A DNA stretch of 64,000 nucleotides from Mastigias papua (GCA_964019165.1 OZ025271.1:11941259-12005258); one strand, 5' to 3'; counted from the first letter of the stretch, positions 1-10,708 are shown. Numbers and translations are program-made. The notes: generated by a model not told the origin, from the sequence alone.

Positions 1-96
1 AACCATCAACTACTCCAATATTCTTCAAATCCTCAATTTCCATTTACACCATCAACTCCCTTAATATATTCAACTCCATTAAAATCATCAACTACT

Positions 97-317
97 CCAT
101 TTCTTATATCCAATTTTATTTTTCATTCTATTTTCACCATTCATTTTTAAACCATCATCAAATATTCCCACACTCATATCCCAACTTGTGTCCCAATTAT
201 AAATCCATTTCTTATATCCAATTTATATATCCAATTTATAAACCCATTTCTTATATCCAATTTAATTTTTCATTCTATTTTCACCATTCATTTTTAAACC
301 ATCATCAAATATTCCCA
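97..317. repeat. 147-bp direct duplication
   Basis: A stretch starting ccatttcttatatccaat at about 97 recurs at about 244, followed in both copies by the same run through ttcattctattttcacc and accatcatcaaatattccca. The offset is about 147 bp. The sequence is low-complexity and AT-rich, with no gene visible in it. Confidence 0.7.
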
Positions 318-321
318 ACTT

Positions 322-475
322 GTGTCCTAGCAAGTGTCCTAGTAAGTGTCCTAGTAAGTGTCCTAGTAAGTGTCCTAGTAAGTGTCCCAAACATGTGTTC
401 CAAACATGTGTCCCAGTATTTTGTCCCAGTATTTTGTCCCAGTATGTTGTCCCAGTATTTTGTCCCAGTATGTAT
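322..475. repeat. 12-bp minisatellite, two unit types
   Basis: The first half (322-383) repeats gtcctagtaagt about five times. After a short bridge with two copies of ccaaacatgtgt, the second half (about 408-471) repeats tttgtcccagta about five times. Both units are 12 bp and share the gtccyagta core, so the second looks like a drifted version of the first. The tract lies directly at the truncated end of the neighbouring LINE. Short open frames across it are by-products of the 12-bp period. Confidence 0.85.
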
Positions 476-476
476 A

Positions 477-1730
477 CTATGCATTATATATGGTATGTTG
501 TCTAATAACCTGTTGGTCTTTTTCTAATCTTCTCTTTTGCACCAGTGTTAGTATTTCCTCAGTCATCCATGTTTGTCTTTTATCCATATGCTTTTTTGGA
601 ATTGTGCTTTCAGTAGTTTCCATAATCACTTTTTTGATCTCATACCATTTTGGTTCACTGCTAATTTCTTTCTTTTCCATTTCTTTTTGGTACGTTAGAG
701 CATTGTCATATTCCTGAAACCAGTGTCTGTTGGCATGTTTCCTTATTGTCTGACTTTTCTGATATCTTTGTAATTTAAACTTTAATTTTGCAACCACTAG
801 ATAGTGGTCTGAAAGCTTATCTGCTTTGTGGATAGTTTTGCACTTTGTTATGCAGGAACTACTGCTTTTGTTAATACAGATGTAATCAATCAAACTTTGT
901 CCATTTCCATGATCTCCCTTCCAGCTGTAATTATTTTTTCTCTTTACACTTTTAAAAGTATTCATGATTTTATATCTTTGCTCATTGCAAAATTCTGTAA
1001 ATAATCTTCCATTCCTATTCATTGTGTTGCTTCCAAAATTTCCACAAACTCCTTCTATTCTTTCTTCTCCAATTCTTCCATTAAATTCACCCATTATGAC
1101 TATATGGTTAATTTTTCCCTTAACTTTGAGTTTATCTATCATCTTTTTCAAGCTCTCATATGCTATTTGAACTTCTTCTTTCTTTGCTGAAATGTCAGGC
1201 ATATAAACTTGGATTATTGATGTTGTACTTTTCTCATTATAAATAGATACTCCAATTAAGAAATCTTTTTCTATGCATACTCTTTGCACCTGATCTCTGA
1301 GATTTCTGTCAATTAGGAATGCTACACCTTTCCTACCTTGAGTATTGCATGGTCCATGTATAAGAGTGTATGTCCTATTGTTGAGTTTTGTTGGTCTTAA
1401 GGGATATTCTTGATATTCTGGTAAAAAGGTTTCTGACAAACCAACCAAGTCTATGTTCAGCCTGTCAAGCTCTTCACAAAGAAGTTGTTGCTTTCCTATT
1501 TCTTTCATACTCCTTATGTTCCAAGTTGCTATTTTAATATGTTTTTTGTTTTTGTTGTGATGAGGATTTCGCTGATTAACGACCTGAGAAGCCTCACAAT
1601 ATACTCTTCTCCTGCCGGACGAGGTACTGCAGCCACTACCTCCAGCCACAGTCCCATTTACGTCGTTAATATCTTGATTATCATTGAACATCATTATCCA
1701 TAAAAGTTTTACCTTTGCTGCATTTGCCAC
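477..1730 (-). pseudogene. RTE-like LINE, endonuclease half of the ORF (truncated)
   Basis: The minus-strand frame encodes an exonuclease-endonuclease-phosphatase (APE-type) domain of a non-LTR retrotransposon, which nicks target DNA. The first ATG is at 1694; upstream codons in the same frame may be 5' UTR. Counting from the frame start at 1730, the motifs are TWNIRSM (N71), LSETF (E100), GEFNGRIG near 215-221, IDYICIN (D282) and SDHYLVV (D308, H309). The usual GDFN aspartate is Glu here. After the nuclease comes a linker with WMTEEI, as in RTE/BovB-type elements. The frame then stops where the minisatellite starts, so the reverse transcriptase is missing and this is a truncated copy. Clade assignment is from motif style only. 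Confidence 0.8.
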
Positions 1731-2538
1731 ATAGAGTGTTACCAGGGTCTGCCACGAGGAGGCTGCAGTTGGATTTTAGACCCCTAACTCTTCTCTTTGC
1801 GTTGAATAAAACTTTTAAGCGTTGCCTAAAGAAGGTCTACAACTACAGTAAATGTCAATGACCTTTGTTGTTTTATGGATGGGCTAAAGTCTCAACGATC
1901 GTCCCTAAGGTAATATTGTCTCTCTTCTGACCGCTAGGTTCATTACAAAATTATTCCATGACAGTATAAATCTCAGGCAACCCTTATTGGGGGCAATGTC
2001 ATACTTCGCTGTTGCATGCTAAAAGAACAGCGTGTATCCCTTGAACCAGCTTGTCTGTCGTTACCGTTGGTAAATGCTGTCCTACTTTTTAACATTTTCT
2101 TGGTTAATTGAAAGATCGTTATAATCAGTAGTGTTGCAAGAATAAATAAAGAGGAGTGCAAGAACTACATGGTGTGAATGTTGGGGGGCCACGCCCCTGA
2201 GGGCTAGAAAGTGCGCTCTCGAATGGCGGATTCAGATTATAACATTATTGGGCAGTGAATTCCATTGGTTCATTATTTTACCAATGTTTACTCTTAGCTA
2301 TTGATCATGCTGAGATGTCCACTTGAGATTCCTGGATGCTTAGGAGAAAAGGTGGAGGTACAGCTTTACAGCCCTACCACTTTTGCACTGCCCAAGGAAC
2401 AATTTGAAACCATCGGGACCAACAGCGTTAATGTTTTAAGTCATATCTCTGTGTTTTAAGTAGACTAGGCTTTCGGTTTGTCTCTTGCAGCCTCGATTTA
2501 GTTGATAAATCTCTTATTGACATTTGCAAGTGCTCATC
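1731..2538. other. Unassigned sequence upstream of the LINE
   Basis: This 0.8-kb stretch sits 5' of the LINE reading frame on the minus strand and may include its 5' UTR. I see no domain-bearing frame, tRNA or terminal repeat in it. Confidence 0.5.
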
Positions 2539-2561
2539 ATGGCGGACGAACAGAAGAAGAC
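2539..2561 (+). CDS. Candidate short first coding exon
   Basis: An ATG in strong start context (atcATGG) opens MADEQKK and runs straight into gtaagc, a good splice donor, after 23 nt. Short first coding exons of this kind are common in animal genes. No matching second exon can be identified. The foldback transposon begins 190 bp downstream and would lie in the first intron. This is a pattern-based suggestion only. Confidence 0.22.
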
Positions 2562-2861
2562 GTAAGCGATGTTGGTTGAGTGATATTCAGAAAAATATAA
2601 TGAAAGAACGACAAAGACCAGAGATTAATAGCACTGAATGAGGAACTGACCGTGGTCATCAAATTTTATTCATACAAGCTGCTATTGGTGAGAATTTCGT
2701 CCTGTTTTCTAGTTTTGTCACATTTGGTTCCACTATAAACAACTTTAATGTCCTGGGGACAAGATTCACATTCAGATTCGCGGACAACATTCAGATTCGA
2801 TGGTAGTCATCTTGTAACTGTCCAGAACATGTCGTAGATAGAATATCGAAGCATCTAACTC

Positions 2862-3370
2862 AAATAACATCCGACTAGGCATGTTAAGGTACATTTTGAA
2901 TATTTTTTCATAATTTTTAACCCAGGGGGTTCCTCAAACGAAGTGCCGTTACGGTCAGTTACGTCATATTCTCATACCGATGAGTTTGAATTGATGTGAA
3001 TTTTCGATCACTTATTGCAAATAAATTAGAATTTCAATGAAATAACATCCGACTAGGCATGTTAAGCTACATTTTGAATATTTTTCCACAATTTTTAACC
3101 CAGGGGGTTCCTCAAACGAAGTGCCGTTACGACAAATTACACCAAATTCTCATGCCGATGCCCTCTCAACAATGTGAAATTTCGATCGCTTACTACAGAT
3201 AAAACAGAATTTCAATGAAATAACATCCGACTAGGCATATTAAGCTTCATTTTGAATATTTTTTCATAATTTTTAGCAAAGGGGGTTCCTCAAACGAAGT
3301 GCCGTTACGATCAATTACACCATAGTCCCAGTCCGATGACCTTTCAGCAATGTGAAATTTCGATCTGGCA
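2862..3370. repeat. Three 178-bp tandem units (left arm)
   Basis: The phrase aaataacatccgactaggca starts at 2862, 3040 and 3218, exactly 178 bp apart. Each unit also carries ccagggggttcctcaaacga or a close variant. The units form most of the left arm of the foldback element. Confidence 0.9.
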
Positions 3371-5549
3371 TAACAAAAGATAGCTATACGCCTACCGACA
3401 GGAAGGAGGCACACTAGTATCAAGTGTTAGATTGTCTTAGTAAGTGGCTTCCCACATTGAGAAAAACAGAGTATTGTATGCGCGACCTACAGGTAAATGT
3501 TATTGAAATAAATTCATAGAATAGGTAGCACCTCAGCATTTTCTGTAAAAAAATAAAGAGTATGCAATGTGTGATTAACATTGATTATAGCAACGTAGCA
3601 TCTAAGCCCGTGTTTCTCAACTTGGGAGAAGTCCCCCTTAGGGAGGAAAAGTTCACTTCTTAGGGGGAATTTGAATGCTACGTTTAGACAATATCTTATA
3701 TCATTATTCTATATAAAATACTTTGATGAAATGTAAATCGAGATGGGATCATGGAGGAATCATTCTGGCGGAGTGGGCTTATTCGACGGAGGGGGCTTAA
3801 TCGAATCCTTACGGAATTTTTATACTTCTTTCATTATCACAGTTCTCAATGGCAGTTTTTCAAACAAAACATTATTCATATTCCTCTCTGTTATTGAATA
3901 TCAAAAGCAAAACTCAGGCACTGTGTGGTATTGAAAGTCAAAAATCTTCGAGGCAGACTGGATTAACCAATCAGCCAACGACCTCTATTCTGTGGCATCA
4001 CTAGCTGTGTTTAGAAAATGAAATCGCAGGGAAGTCCAGAAAATGTACCAGCCTTCCTCTGGTTGTAAAACCTTTATCATAAACCTTCCTCTTTTAGGCA
4101 AATTAAAACTAGCCAAAGTTCTCGAACTCTGCATTGTGCATGTCTCGAAAAATTGTAAGGTAGAAGGGCTGTGTCTTTCACAGTCGATGTCACAACTGAA
4201 AACTTTGCTGAAACTGGATTGTTGGTGCAAATTACCAAACCTCCCTCAAATGCGACATAGAAAGCAAGATCTTGCTCCGGCTCAGAGCCGTGGAGCCGTG
4301 ACTTTTTCTGGATTCTGATGGCAGGTGGGGAAACCATTTTTTGATTTGGAGAAGCAGGGGCGCCTCCTCATGAAAACTGCTAATGGAAGTTGTGGGGATT
4401 ATGCTTTGCCAAGAACTAACTTTTTCATGCCGAAAACCGTTGGGTATGTAGAAGTTTCATGACAAAAGCAAATTCTACCACCGAAATACTTTTGTTCTTA
4501 TAGAAAGCAGTGCCACTTTTTGCTTAACTGACAATCCTCTCATTCTTTTCAAAACTAGCTTTGTAAAGCATCATGAGAACTTGGTTGCGTAAAGCAACAT
4601 TCATACAAAACTATAATTCCATCGAGTGTGAAATGTCCTTATTATAGTAGCACTAGCCTGTTGAGTTCTTTTTTATTAAGAATAGATGGTAATGATTTCA
4701 CTATCTTCATTAACGTTTTTTATATTCAAGACTATTCAGTTATTTGATTTCACATTTGTCTGAAAATATATCTTTCCAGTTCATGTATATTTATACATTC
4801 CAAATCTATGGCGAACTGCAGGACGAAAACAGCTTTAGGATTTTAGAGGAAACCATTAAAACATTTCTGGAAAAGCTGATGCCCTGAAATGTAACTACAT
4901 TTCAATTCCTTCATGGTCATCCCCATCTAAGAAGTGGCCTTCTGACTTAGCTGTGAAAGTCAAAGCATCATCGGTGGCAACCTTGCTCCACACAAGTTGC
5001 AAGCAATGTTTCCCAGAAATGCTCACTACTCCACTCACAGAAAAATAACTCAAACCGGCAAATATCGTTCTCTTACCGAGGTGCAAAATTTTGAAACAGC
5101 CTCTCAGCTGAGACAAAGTTGCTATCATCCCTAACAAAATCAAGGCTCTTATTGGACGTAATTATAAAAGTTTCTTAGCTTTATTCAATTTCGGTAGGGC
5201 TGTTTCTTAACTTTCGAAAAATTGAGTCAGTCTACCGTTTCTTATTACCTGTTTCTTATAAAAATGTGCCTGTAATGTTTGTGATTCCGCTTGCTGGCCC
5301 ATAGCTATGGGGTGGCTTAGGCGGGAAGTTCCCTCCTGGAAGCTCAAATATGACTCTGTGCCCGCTTAAGAAATAGAGCACTCGAACTATTTTTATGTGA
5401 CTTGGCATTATTTGTCAGACGTCCGCCAAAAGCATGTAATTCAGTGCAGTTTGGACTCCATCGCAGGCTCCTAGCTGATTGATACTAGCTAAAAAACGCA
5501 TTAGATGTACTCACCTAACAAAATCACCCTGACTACGAAATACTTGATA

Positions 5550-5818
5550 GTAACGGCATTTCGTCTGAGGAACTTCCTGGGTTAAACATTGTGGACAAAT
5601 GTCCAAACTCTAGCTTAACATGCCTAGTCGGATGTTATTTCATTGAAATTCTGTTTTATTTGTATTAAGTGATCGAAAAGTTACATTGATTCAAACTCAT
5701 CGGCGTGAGAATATGACGTAATTAAACGTAACGGCACTTCGTTTGAGGAACCCCCTGGGTTAAAACTTATGGAAAAATATTCAAAATGTACCTTAACATG
5801 CCTAGTCGGATGTTATTT
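5550..5818. repeat. 178-bp tandem units (right arm, inverted)
   Basis: The same 178-bp unit appears in reverse complement. The boundary phrase ends at 5640 and 5818, again 178 bp apart, with a partial further copy from about 5550. Confidence 0.85.
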
Positions 5819-6206
5819 GAGTTAGATGCTTCGATATTCTATCTACGACATGTTTTGGACAGTTACAAGATGACTACCATCGAATCTGAATGTTGTCCGC
5901 GAATCTGAATGTGAATCTTGTCCCCAGGACATTAAAGTACTGGGCTGCTGCTGACTGGCACAATATGATAGCAGTGTTCACATATTGCACGATCCATAGA
6001 CCAATCATGAATACATACAAACCAATGTATTCCATTACATGCCTACCTGAATGACTTAGCTGGTTACACTAATAATTGCAATTCTGATGAGATTGTTTTG
6101 ATTGCACAAGATAACATTTTCGGACGCCATCTTGCAAACTTCCACCTCGTTTGCGAGAATGGAATTCTCCGCAAATAGAGGCTGCTTAAAAATTACTCTA
6201 TAAACA

Positions 6207-6361
<155 letters not shown>

Positions 6362-6590
6362 TAAGTCATGAGTGGGCTACCACAATTGGAAAATTTCTTT
6401 TGGCCCCAGTGCGGATTCGAACTCACGATGTTTAGATCAGAAGACACCTGTGCTAATCAATTGCGCCATCCAGGCACAAAAGAATAGCGGTGGAATCTTA
6501 AGGTCATTCCACCGTGAGTCCCTCAACGCATCTAGAGCCTTCTCTATGTTTCGGCTATAATGCCTTCTTCAGAGCCAAGCTTGGCTCTAT
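6362..6590 (-). mobile_element. tRNA-like plus hammerhead-like small element, inverted copy
   Basis: Read on the minus strand, the unit carries a hammerhead-like core (CTGAAGA, a GGC/GCC stem, GAAAC), then a short hairpin, then a tRNA-like stretch with a pol III A box (tggcgcaattgattagcac) and a B box (gagttcgaatcc; 6413-6424 on the plus strand). It ends beside (TA)n. The order, tRNA-like part after the ribozyme-like core, differs from a standard 5'-tRNA SINE. It is the mirror partner of the unit at 6688-6938. Confidence 0.65.
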
Positions 6591-6596
6591 TACTGT

Positions 6597-6665
6597 GGCC
6601 AAAAGAAATTTTCCAATTGTGGTAGCCCACTCATCACTTAGTATTTACCTACGTCAGCCTTAGCC
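6597..6665 (+). repeat. 3'-end fragment of the tRNA-like element
   Basis: A 70-bp piece matches the 3' end of the unit at 6688-6938 (from ggccaaaagaaattttcc to ttagccaaattaagata). It lies between the two inverted copies, so the locus is a partial head-to-tail dimer plus an inverted copy. Confidence 0.75.
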
Positions 6666-6687
6666 AAATTAAGATAACATAGTACGC

Positions 6688-6935
6688 TTGGCTCTGAAGA
6701 CGGCATTATAGCCGAAACATAGAGAAGGCTCTAGATGCGTTGAGGGACTCACGGTAGAATGACCTTAAGATTCCACCGCTATTCTTTTGTGCCTGGATGG
6801 CGCAATTGATTAGCACAGGTGTCTTCTGATCTAAACATCGTGAGTTGGAATCCGCACTGGGGCCAAAAGAAATTTTCCAATTGTGGTAGCCCACTCATGA
6901 CTTAGTATTTACCTATGTCAGCCTTAGCCGAATTA

Positions 6936-6938
<3 letters not shown>
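6688..6938 (+). mobile_element. tRNA-like plus hammerhead-like small element, direct copy
   Basis: Same unit as the inverted partner. The core CTGAAGA is at 6694-6700, the stem cggc/gcc at 6701-6713 and GAAA at 6714-6717. A hairpin-forming stretch follows, then the A box at 6798-6816 and a B box at 6842-6853 with one change (gttgga for gttcga). The 3' end runs into (TA)n at 6939. No clean NUH cleavage site pairs up after the core, so self-cleavage is not assured. Confidence 0.65.

Positions 6939-6981
<43 letters not shown>
6939..6981. repeat. (TA)n microsatellite
   Basis: A 43-bp TA tract directly at the 3' end of the tRNA-like element. It may be its tail or its target. Confidence 0.9.
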
Positions 6982-6984
<3 letters not shown>

Positions 6985-7049
6985 GAAATGAAAAGGGTCC
7001 TGGTTCAGTAAAAGATAGGTCGAAACACAATGAAGTCAACAATTCAACA

Positions 7050-7250
7050 TTCTTCAACATTCCTCTGTTCGATTAATATATTCGATTGATAATGCATAGG
7101 TCTTATTTTTTGTAACGTTATCTTAGTCATTTCAACTGATGATGGTTTGAGTACCAAGCCGAAACATGTCTTGGAAAGTTAAAAACATAGTCGATTTTCT
7201 TCGTGTACTATCTGATTTTATAATATTGAGAAATTTTGGCAAAATATATA
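7050..7250 (+). mobile_element. Solo terminal repeat of a Penelope-like element
   Basis: This region shares ttcgattaatatattcgattg and the downstream CTGATGA..GAAA motif with the two terminal repeats of the Penelope-like element at 19-21 kb. No coding part is present, so it is a solo or truncated terminal repeat. Confidence 0.6.
7136..7195 (+). ncRNA. Hammerhead ribozyme-like motif
   Basis: CTGATGA (7136-7142) is followed by a 6-bp stem ggtttg/caagcc, then GAAA (7161-7164), then atgt..acat, which can pair as stem III, and ata as a possible AUH cleavage triplet. This is the order of a hammerhead core (CUGAUGA, stem II, GAAA, stem III, NUH). Stem I pairing is poor. Penelope-like elements are known to carry hammerhead motifs in their terminal repeats. 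Confidence 0.5.
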
Positions 7251-7259
7251 TATGATATA

Positions 7260-8500
7260 TATGTCATTAATCATAATTAATGAAATCTTCACAGTACTTC
7301 CTCGATTAACCGTAGCTCGATTAACCGTCCCTCGATTTGGCCGTGACCCTTGTGCATAGCTTTATTTTGATTGAAGTGTTTTCTTCCTTGTACGAAAATA
7401 ACATCCTGTTATTTGCAATTCAAATCAATTGGTGTCTTCATTGTCTTGGGATGCTTCTCGAAAAAGAGTAGATTTCACCTTCGGCGATAAATGGACAGCT
7501 TTTGAAATGGTCCGGAGAAAAGTACCACAGAAATCAAAACCTTGAAAAGGACAATGTTTGAGAAGCTTGAAAAATAGAACATGGTTTTTGGAGCTGTTCC
7601 CTTCTAAAATTTAATGTATGTGTAAAGAATATATCAATAGCAATTATACTTGTGCATGACAAGAGCATCTTCTAATGATCTTAGCCTTTTCTCTAGTGCA
7701 TGAAATCCAAAAGTACTTGTAACAACAAATGATTATTAAGAGATATGTATTGTTTATCAAATAGATACATTAGATCTAGACAATGTACATGTGAATGCAA
7801 CAAGCGCATACATTGTACACCATTGTATGGGAGGGGGGAAGGGGTGGAGCGTTTTAGATTAGTTTTGCTGTGCTGAAATATTGCATTAAATTTAACCTAT
7901 CAAATCAGACACTTGTGAGACGATGAATATATTTTATTTTAATTCATTTACTAAGATTGTAGAATATGATCCTACATCAAGAAGAGAGCAATATTTTGCA
8001 AAGTAGGCTTCTGGGATGTCTAGAGTTTGGTTATATTCAGAAATTGCCTATTTGAACAGTTTGGAGACTTAATTGAGGATAATTGATAACACAGATAGAG
8101 TAGATGATCGAGCTCATGAGTATTCTTCCTTTAAAACAAAACTAGGTAACATAAAACAGCACAAATAGCATATATTGCCCTAAAACATTACATAAAAAAA
8201 AACAAAAATGGCCATTGTTGTTTTAAACAGCATATCGACAGTTGCACACATCTCCAATTGACTGTAGAAGTTCGTCTATCACAAAGATATGGCCTAATAT
8301 CCTAAACTTATGTATACACTGTCACATTATATAACATTGATAACTAAAGTGTCATGTTAATTCCAGTTCGTTTGTTGAACAGTCTTCTCAATGTTTCATG
8401 TCACAATCCTGAAATGAAACGAAAAAACTTGAGTACACGTGATTTTTACAAGAAACAAACATTCTGCTTTCAGCCTGGATGTTTCATAATAGATTGCTAA
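7260..8500. other. AT-rich DNA without recognisable genes
   Basis: I see no coding frame with a domain. At 7290-7345 a phrase with ctcgattaaccgt twice looks like the end of a pogo/Tigger-type transposon, but I found no partner end. Confidence 0.4.
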
Positions 8501-8512
8501 TTCCAGCCTCAA

Positions 8513-8794
8513 ATGTTTCTTAAATGTTTCTTAAAATTCTTGAAGCTTGTAATAGAAACAAACGTCGATGACAACATAGTGCAGCCAGAGGGTCTATCAA
8601 ATTACCTCGTTCCGCCAGTCTTCACTCTAGATCAAACATCAAGCACTCAAGATAACCAGGAGTTGGATGATGTTTTGCCACAGATTGTTGGAGACGAGCC
8701 TATCAACATGATCGAGAGTGATGGATTGAAGGCAGAAATGAGTGTAGAATTAGATGATGATGGAAGCACTGATGGTCCTTTGCAAACTTCTTAA
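8513..8794 (+). CDS. Possible terminal exon, acidic protein of unknown function
   Basis: The frame encodes 93 residues. From about residue 16 the composition looks coding: it is strongly acidic and Ser/Thr-rich, with blocks such as NQELDDVLPQ and ELDDDGSTDG, and ends at TAA. The start of the frame is repetitive (tgtttcttaaa motifs) and an acceptor-like ..taattccag at 8512 precedes it, so it could be the last exon of a spliced gene. The phrase gctaattccagcctc recurs at about 8946. I recognise no family. Confidence 0.3.
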   Translation: MFLKCFLKFLKLVIETNVDDNIVQPEGLSNYLVPPVFTLDQTSSTQDNQELDDVLPQIVGDEPINMIESDGLKAEMSVELDDDGSTDGPLQTS

Positions 8795-9239
8795 AACAAT
8801 TTCATACAGCAGTTAACAAACAGTTAAGAGATGGATGTCATGTGACGTTATTCTATCCTATAAAAATTTCATACCACAACTGTTTTTTCAAGTTTACTTT
8901 CAAAGCTCAGCCTGACCATGTTTCTTAACTGTTTCTTAACTTTTGGCTAATTCCAGCCTCGTGTTTCTTATAGACATGTTTCTTATACAAAAAATGTATA
9001 TTTGTGTTTGCAAACAATAAGACACACATGATTTAACTGCATTTTTCTTATGTCAACTATCTGGGCATTGAAATTATAAAGATTATTATTAAAAGATACT
9101 TCTCAATGATAAAGTTCTAACTGACATGTATAATATATGAAATGAATTATATGGAATGAAAATGAATGTATACTGAAGGATTTAATTTTCTTTCTGCTGA
9201 AGGTATAGAGCCAGAGTGTCTACAATATACACAAGGAAA

Positions 9240-10415
9240 TGAATGTCAAAAAGTGAAAAGACTTGTGCATATCTCGCAGGACAACAGAGAATTAGAAATG
9301 CATACAAATGACTGTGTATAGGGTGAATTGAGAAGCGCAGATTCTAGAGAATACGACAAACTTGAATGTGTAAACAATCTACATAAAAATTAGTGTCTTG
9401 TGGAGAAGAAGATATGATAGCGTTTTGTAAAATTTGAAGGGATATGTCAATCAGCAGAATGCAATGAAGTGGAATGTGTAAACTATCTAAATAAAAGCAT
9501 ATGTACAGTATGAAAAGGTAGAAGTTTTGTAGAATACAAAGATGTAGACTTTTTAATGTATGTAAACTGAGAAGAATGCATAAAGAAATTATGGGAATGT
9601 TCAAAATCTGGCGAACTTAGCAATTTGATTGTATAACATATGCACACAACAACAACAACAATGAGTATCTATTGGAAGAAAAGACATATCTATTTTCTTC
9701 TGAGTCTTGTGAGTTCTAACACCTAAACAATACACTACATTGCAGTGTCTATTAGACGAAAAGATCTGTGCCAATTCTGCAAAAAACGCAAGCATTACTG
9801 TATCTGAACTATATACAATAACCGTATCTATTGTTCAAATGGATATGTGCAAATCGATGTGTGCTATACAAATGGACCTGTGCTATATACATACAATTGA
9901 GTGTCTGTTAGAAGATCTGTGCAAATTCACCAGAAAGTTAAAAATCAGAATTTGAAAACTACCTGCATAAACGTAAGTGTCTACTGAATCAATTGATATG
10001 TGCACATTCTGCAGAATATGCAGAAGAAGAACGTCTACTTGTAATAATTGAGGGTCTGTGAGACGAATAGACATGTGAACATTCAGCAAGAACTAATAGA
10101 TTAGAATGATTGAGCTATTGACGTAAACAAGAGTGTCTATTGGATGAAATGATATGATCACGTTAGACGAGATATGAACAATGAGAATGTCTAAACTATC
10201 TTCAAAAGATGAGTGTCTTTTGGACAAAGGAATATGTCTTATTTTGGAAGAAATTGAACAATTAGAATGTCATAAATATCTATATAAATGTAAATGTATA
10301 ATGGACCATTGGATATTATGCTATGAGTATAGTTTAAACATTCTTATTCATCAGTTTTTGCAGACTTTTTGCATATGTATTCGAGCCACAGAAAATCACT
10401 TATTGTGCATAAAGT
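9240..10415 (+). pseudogene. Decayed array of short ankyrin-type repeats, block 1
   Basis: Units of about 77-81 bp recur with the DNA pattern gtgtctattggacgaa..atatgtgcaaattctgcagaatat..gaatgtctaaa. Translated in shifting frames they give pieces such as DECLLDKGICLI and EQLECHKYLYK, close to the 26-27 aa repeat CPWDE.TCAYAA..G.LECLKYLHENG of a short ankyrin-type family known from amoebae, oomycetes and large DNA viruses. Stops and frameshifts interrupt every unit, so this is a relic. The host gene and its ends are not identifiable. Confidence 0.65.
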
Positions 10416-10429
10416 AGACATTCTCCTAG
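10416..10429. repeat. SINE target-site duplication (left)
   Basis: agacattctcctag, repeated exactly at 10695-10708. Confidence 0.9.
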
Positions 10430-10694
10430 GTAAAGGTGAATCCCATGTATGATTGCGTACGTTGGGGTAGTGCCCGTTAGAGGGACACTTATTCTGAGCC
10501 GATCGCATAGTGAGGTAGGGTGGCCAGTTCCTTTCCTCGCCGTCTTTAACTTCCCCAGTGTTGCCACCAGGTGCCCATTTGCTGCTGGGTGAACAGGGAG
10601 CGAGCATCCCAACTGTGATCCGAAGGTTCGGCTCGAACCATCGATGTTTCGCACAGAAGTCAAGCGCTCTAACCACTTTGCCACTCGCCCATTA
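10430..10694 (-). mobile_element. tRNA-derived SINE
   Basis: A 265-bp element is flanked by perfect 14-bp duplications. On the minus strand it begins with a tRNA-like head: A box tggcaaagtggttagagcgc (10664-10683) and B box ggttcgagcc (10630-10639). A body follows with acccagcagcaaatgggcac and acctggtggcaacactgg, resembling conserved SINE body domains of invertebrates. It interrupts the ankyrin-repeat relic. The clean duplications suggest a fairly recent insertion. Confidence 0.88.
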
Positions 10695-10708
10695 AGACAT
10701 TCTCCTAG
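10695..10708. repeat. SINE target-site duplication (right)
   Basis: An exact copy of the 14-bp left duplication. Confidence 0.9.

Larger units (their letters stand above)
2749..5931. mobile_element. Foldback DNA transposon with tandem-repeat arms
   Basis: The ends are inverted copies. The left begins tgtcctggggacaagattc and the right ends with its reverse complement, and both are bordered by TTAA (2745-2748 and 5932-5935), which fits a TTAA target duplication as in piggyBac or Kolobok. The inverted match runs about 3 bp past TTAA, so the exact border is uncertain. The arms contain 178-bp tandem units. The 2.1-kb interior has no transposase that I can recognise. A fragment of the dispersed CGAATAAG-type MITE lies at about 3765-3818. 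It is probably non-autonomous. Confidence 0.75.

Noticed and set aside
1890..1925. The word cgtccctaaggtaat looked like the peptidyl-transferase region of a mitochondrial large rRNA in reverse
   Set aside because: The neighbouring bases on both sides do not follow the rRNA, so a mitochondrial insertion or rRNA gene is not supported.
3985..4337. Overlapping 80-90 codon frames inside the 2.7-5.9 kb foldback element
   Set aside because: They overlap each other on both strands and show no transposase motifs; not supported as genes.
6798..6860. A functional tRNA gene
   Set aside because: The anticodon arm does not fold well, the B box is mutated in this copy, and the sequence is part of a repeated element.
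9344..9604. Minus-strand Leu/Ile/Cys-rich frame
   Set aside because: It is antisense to the ankyrin-repeat relic and its hydrophobicity comes from the AT-rich repeat.
10625..10690. A functional tRNA gene
   Set aside because: The A and B boxes belong to a 265-bp SINE with 14-bp target duplications, and the cloverleaf is not complete.
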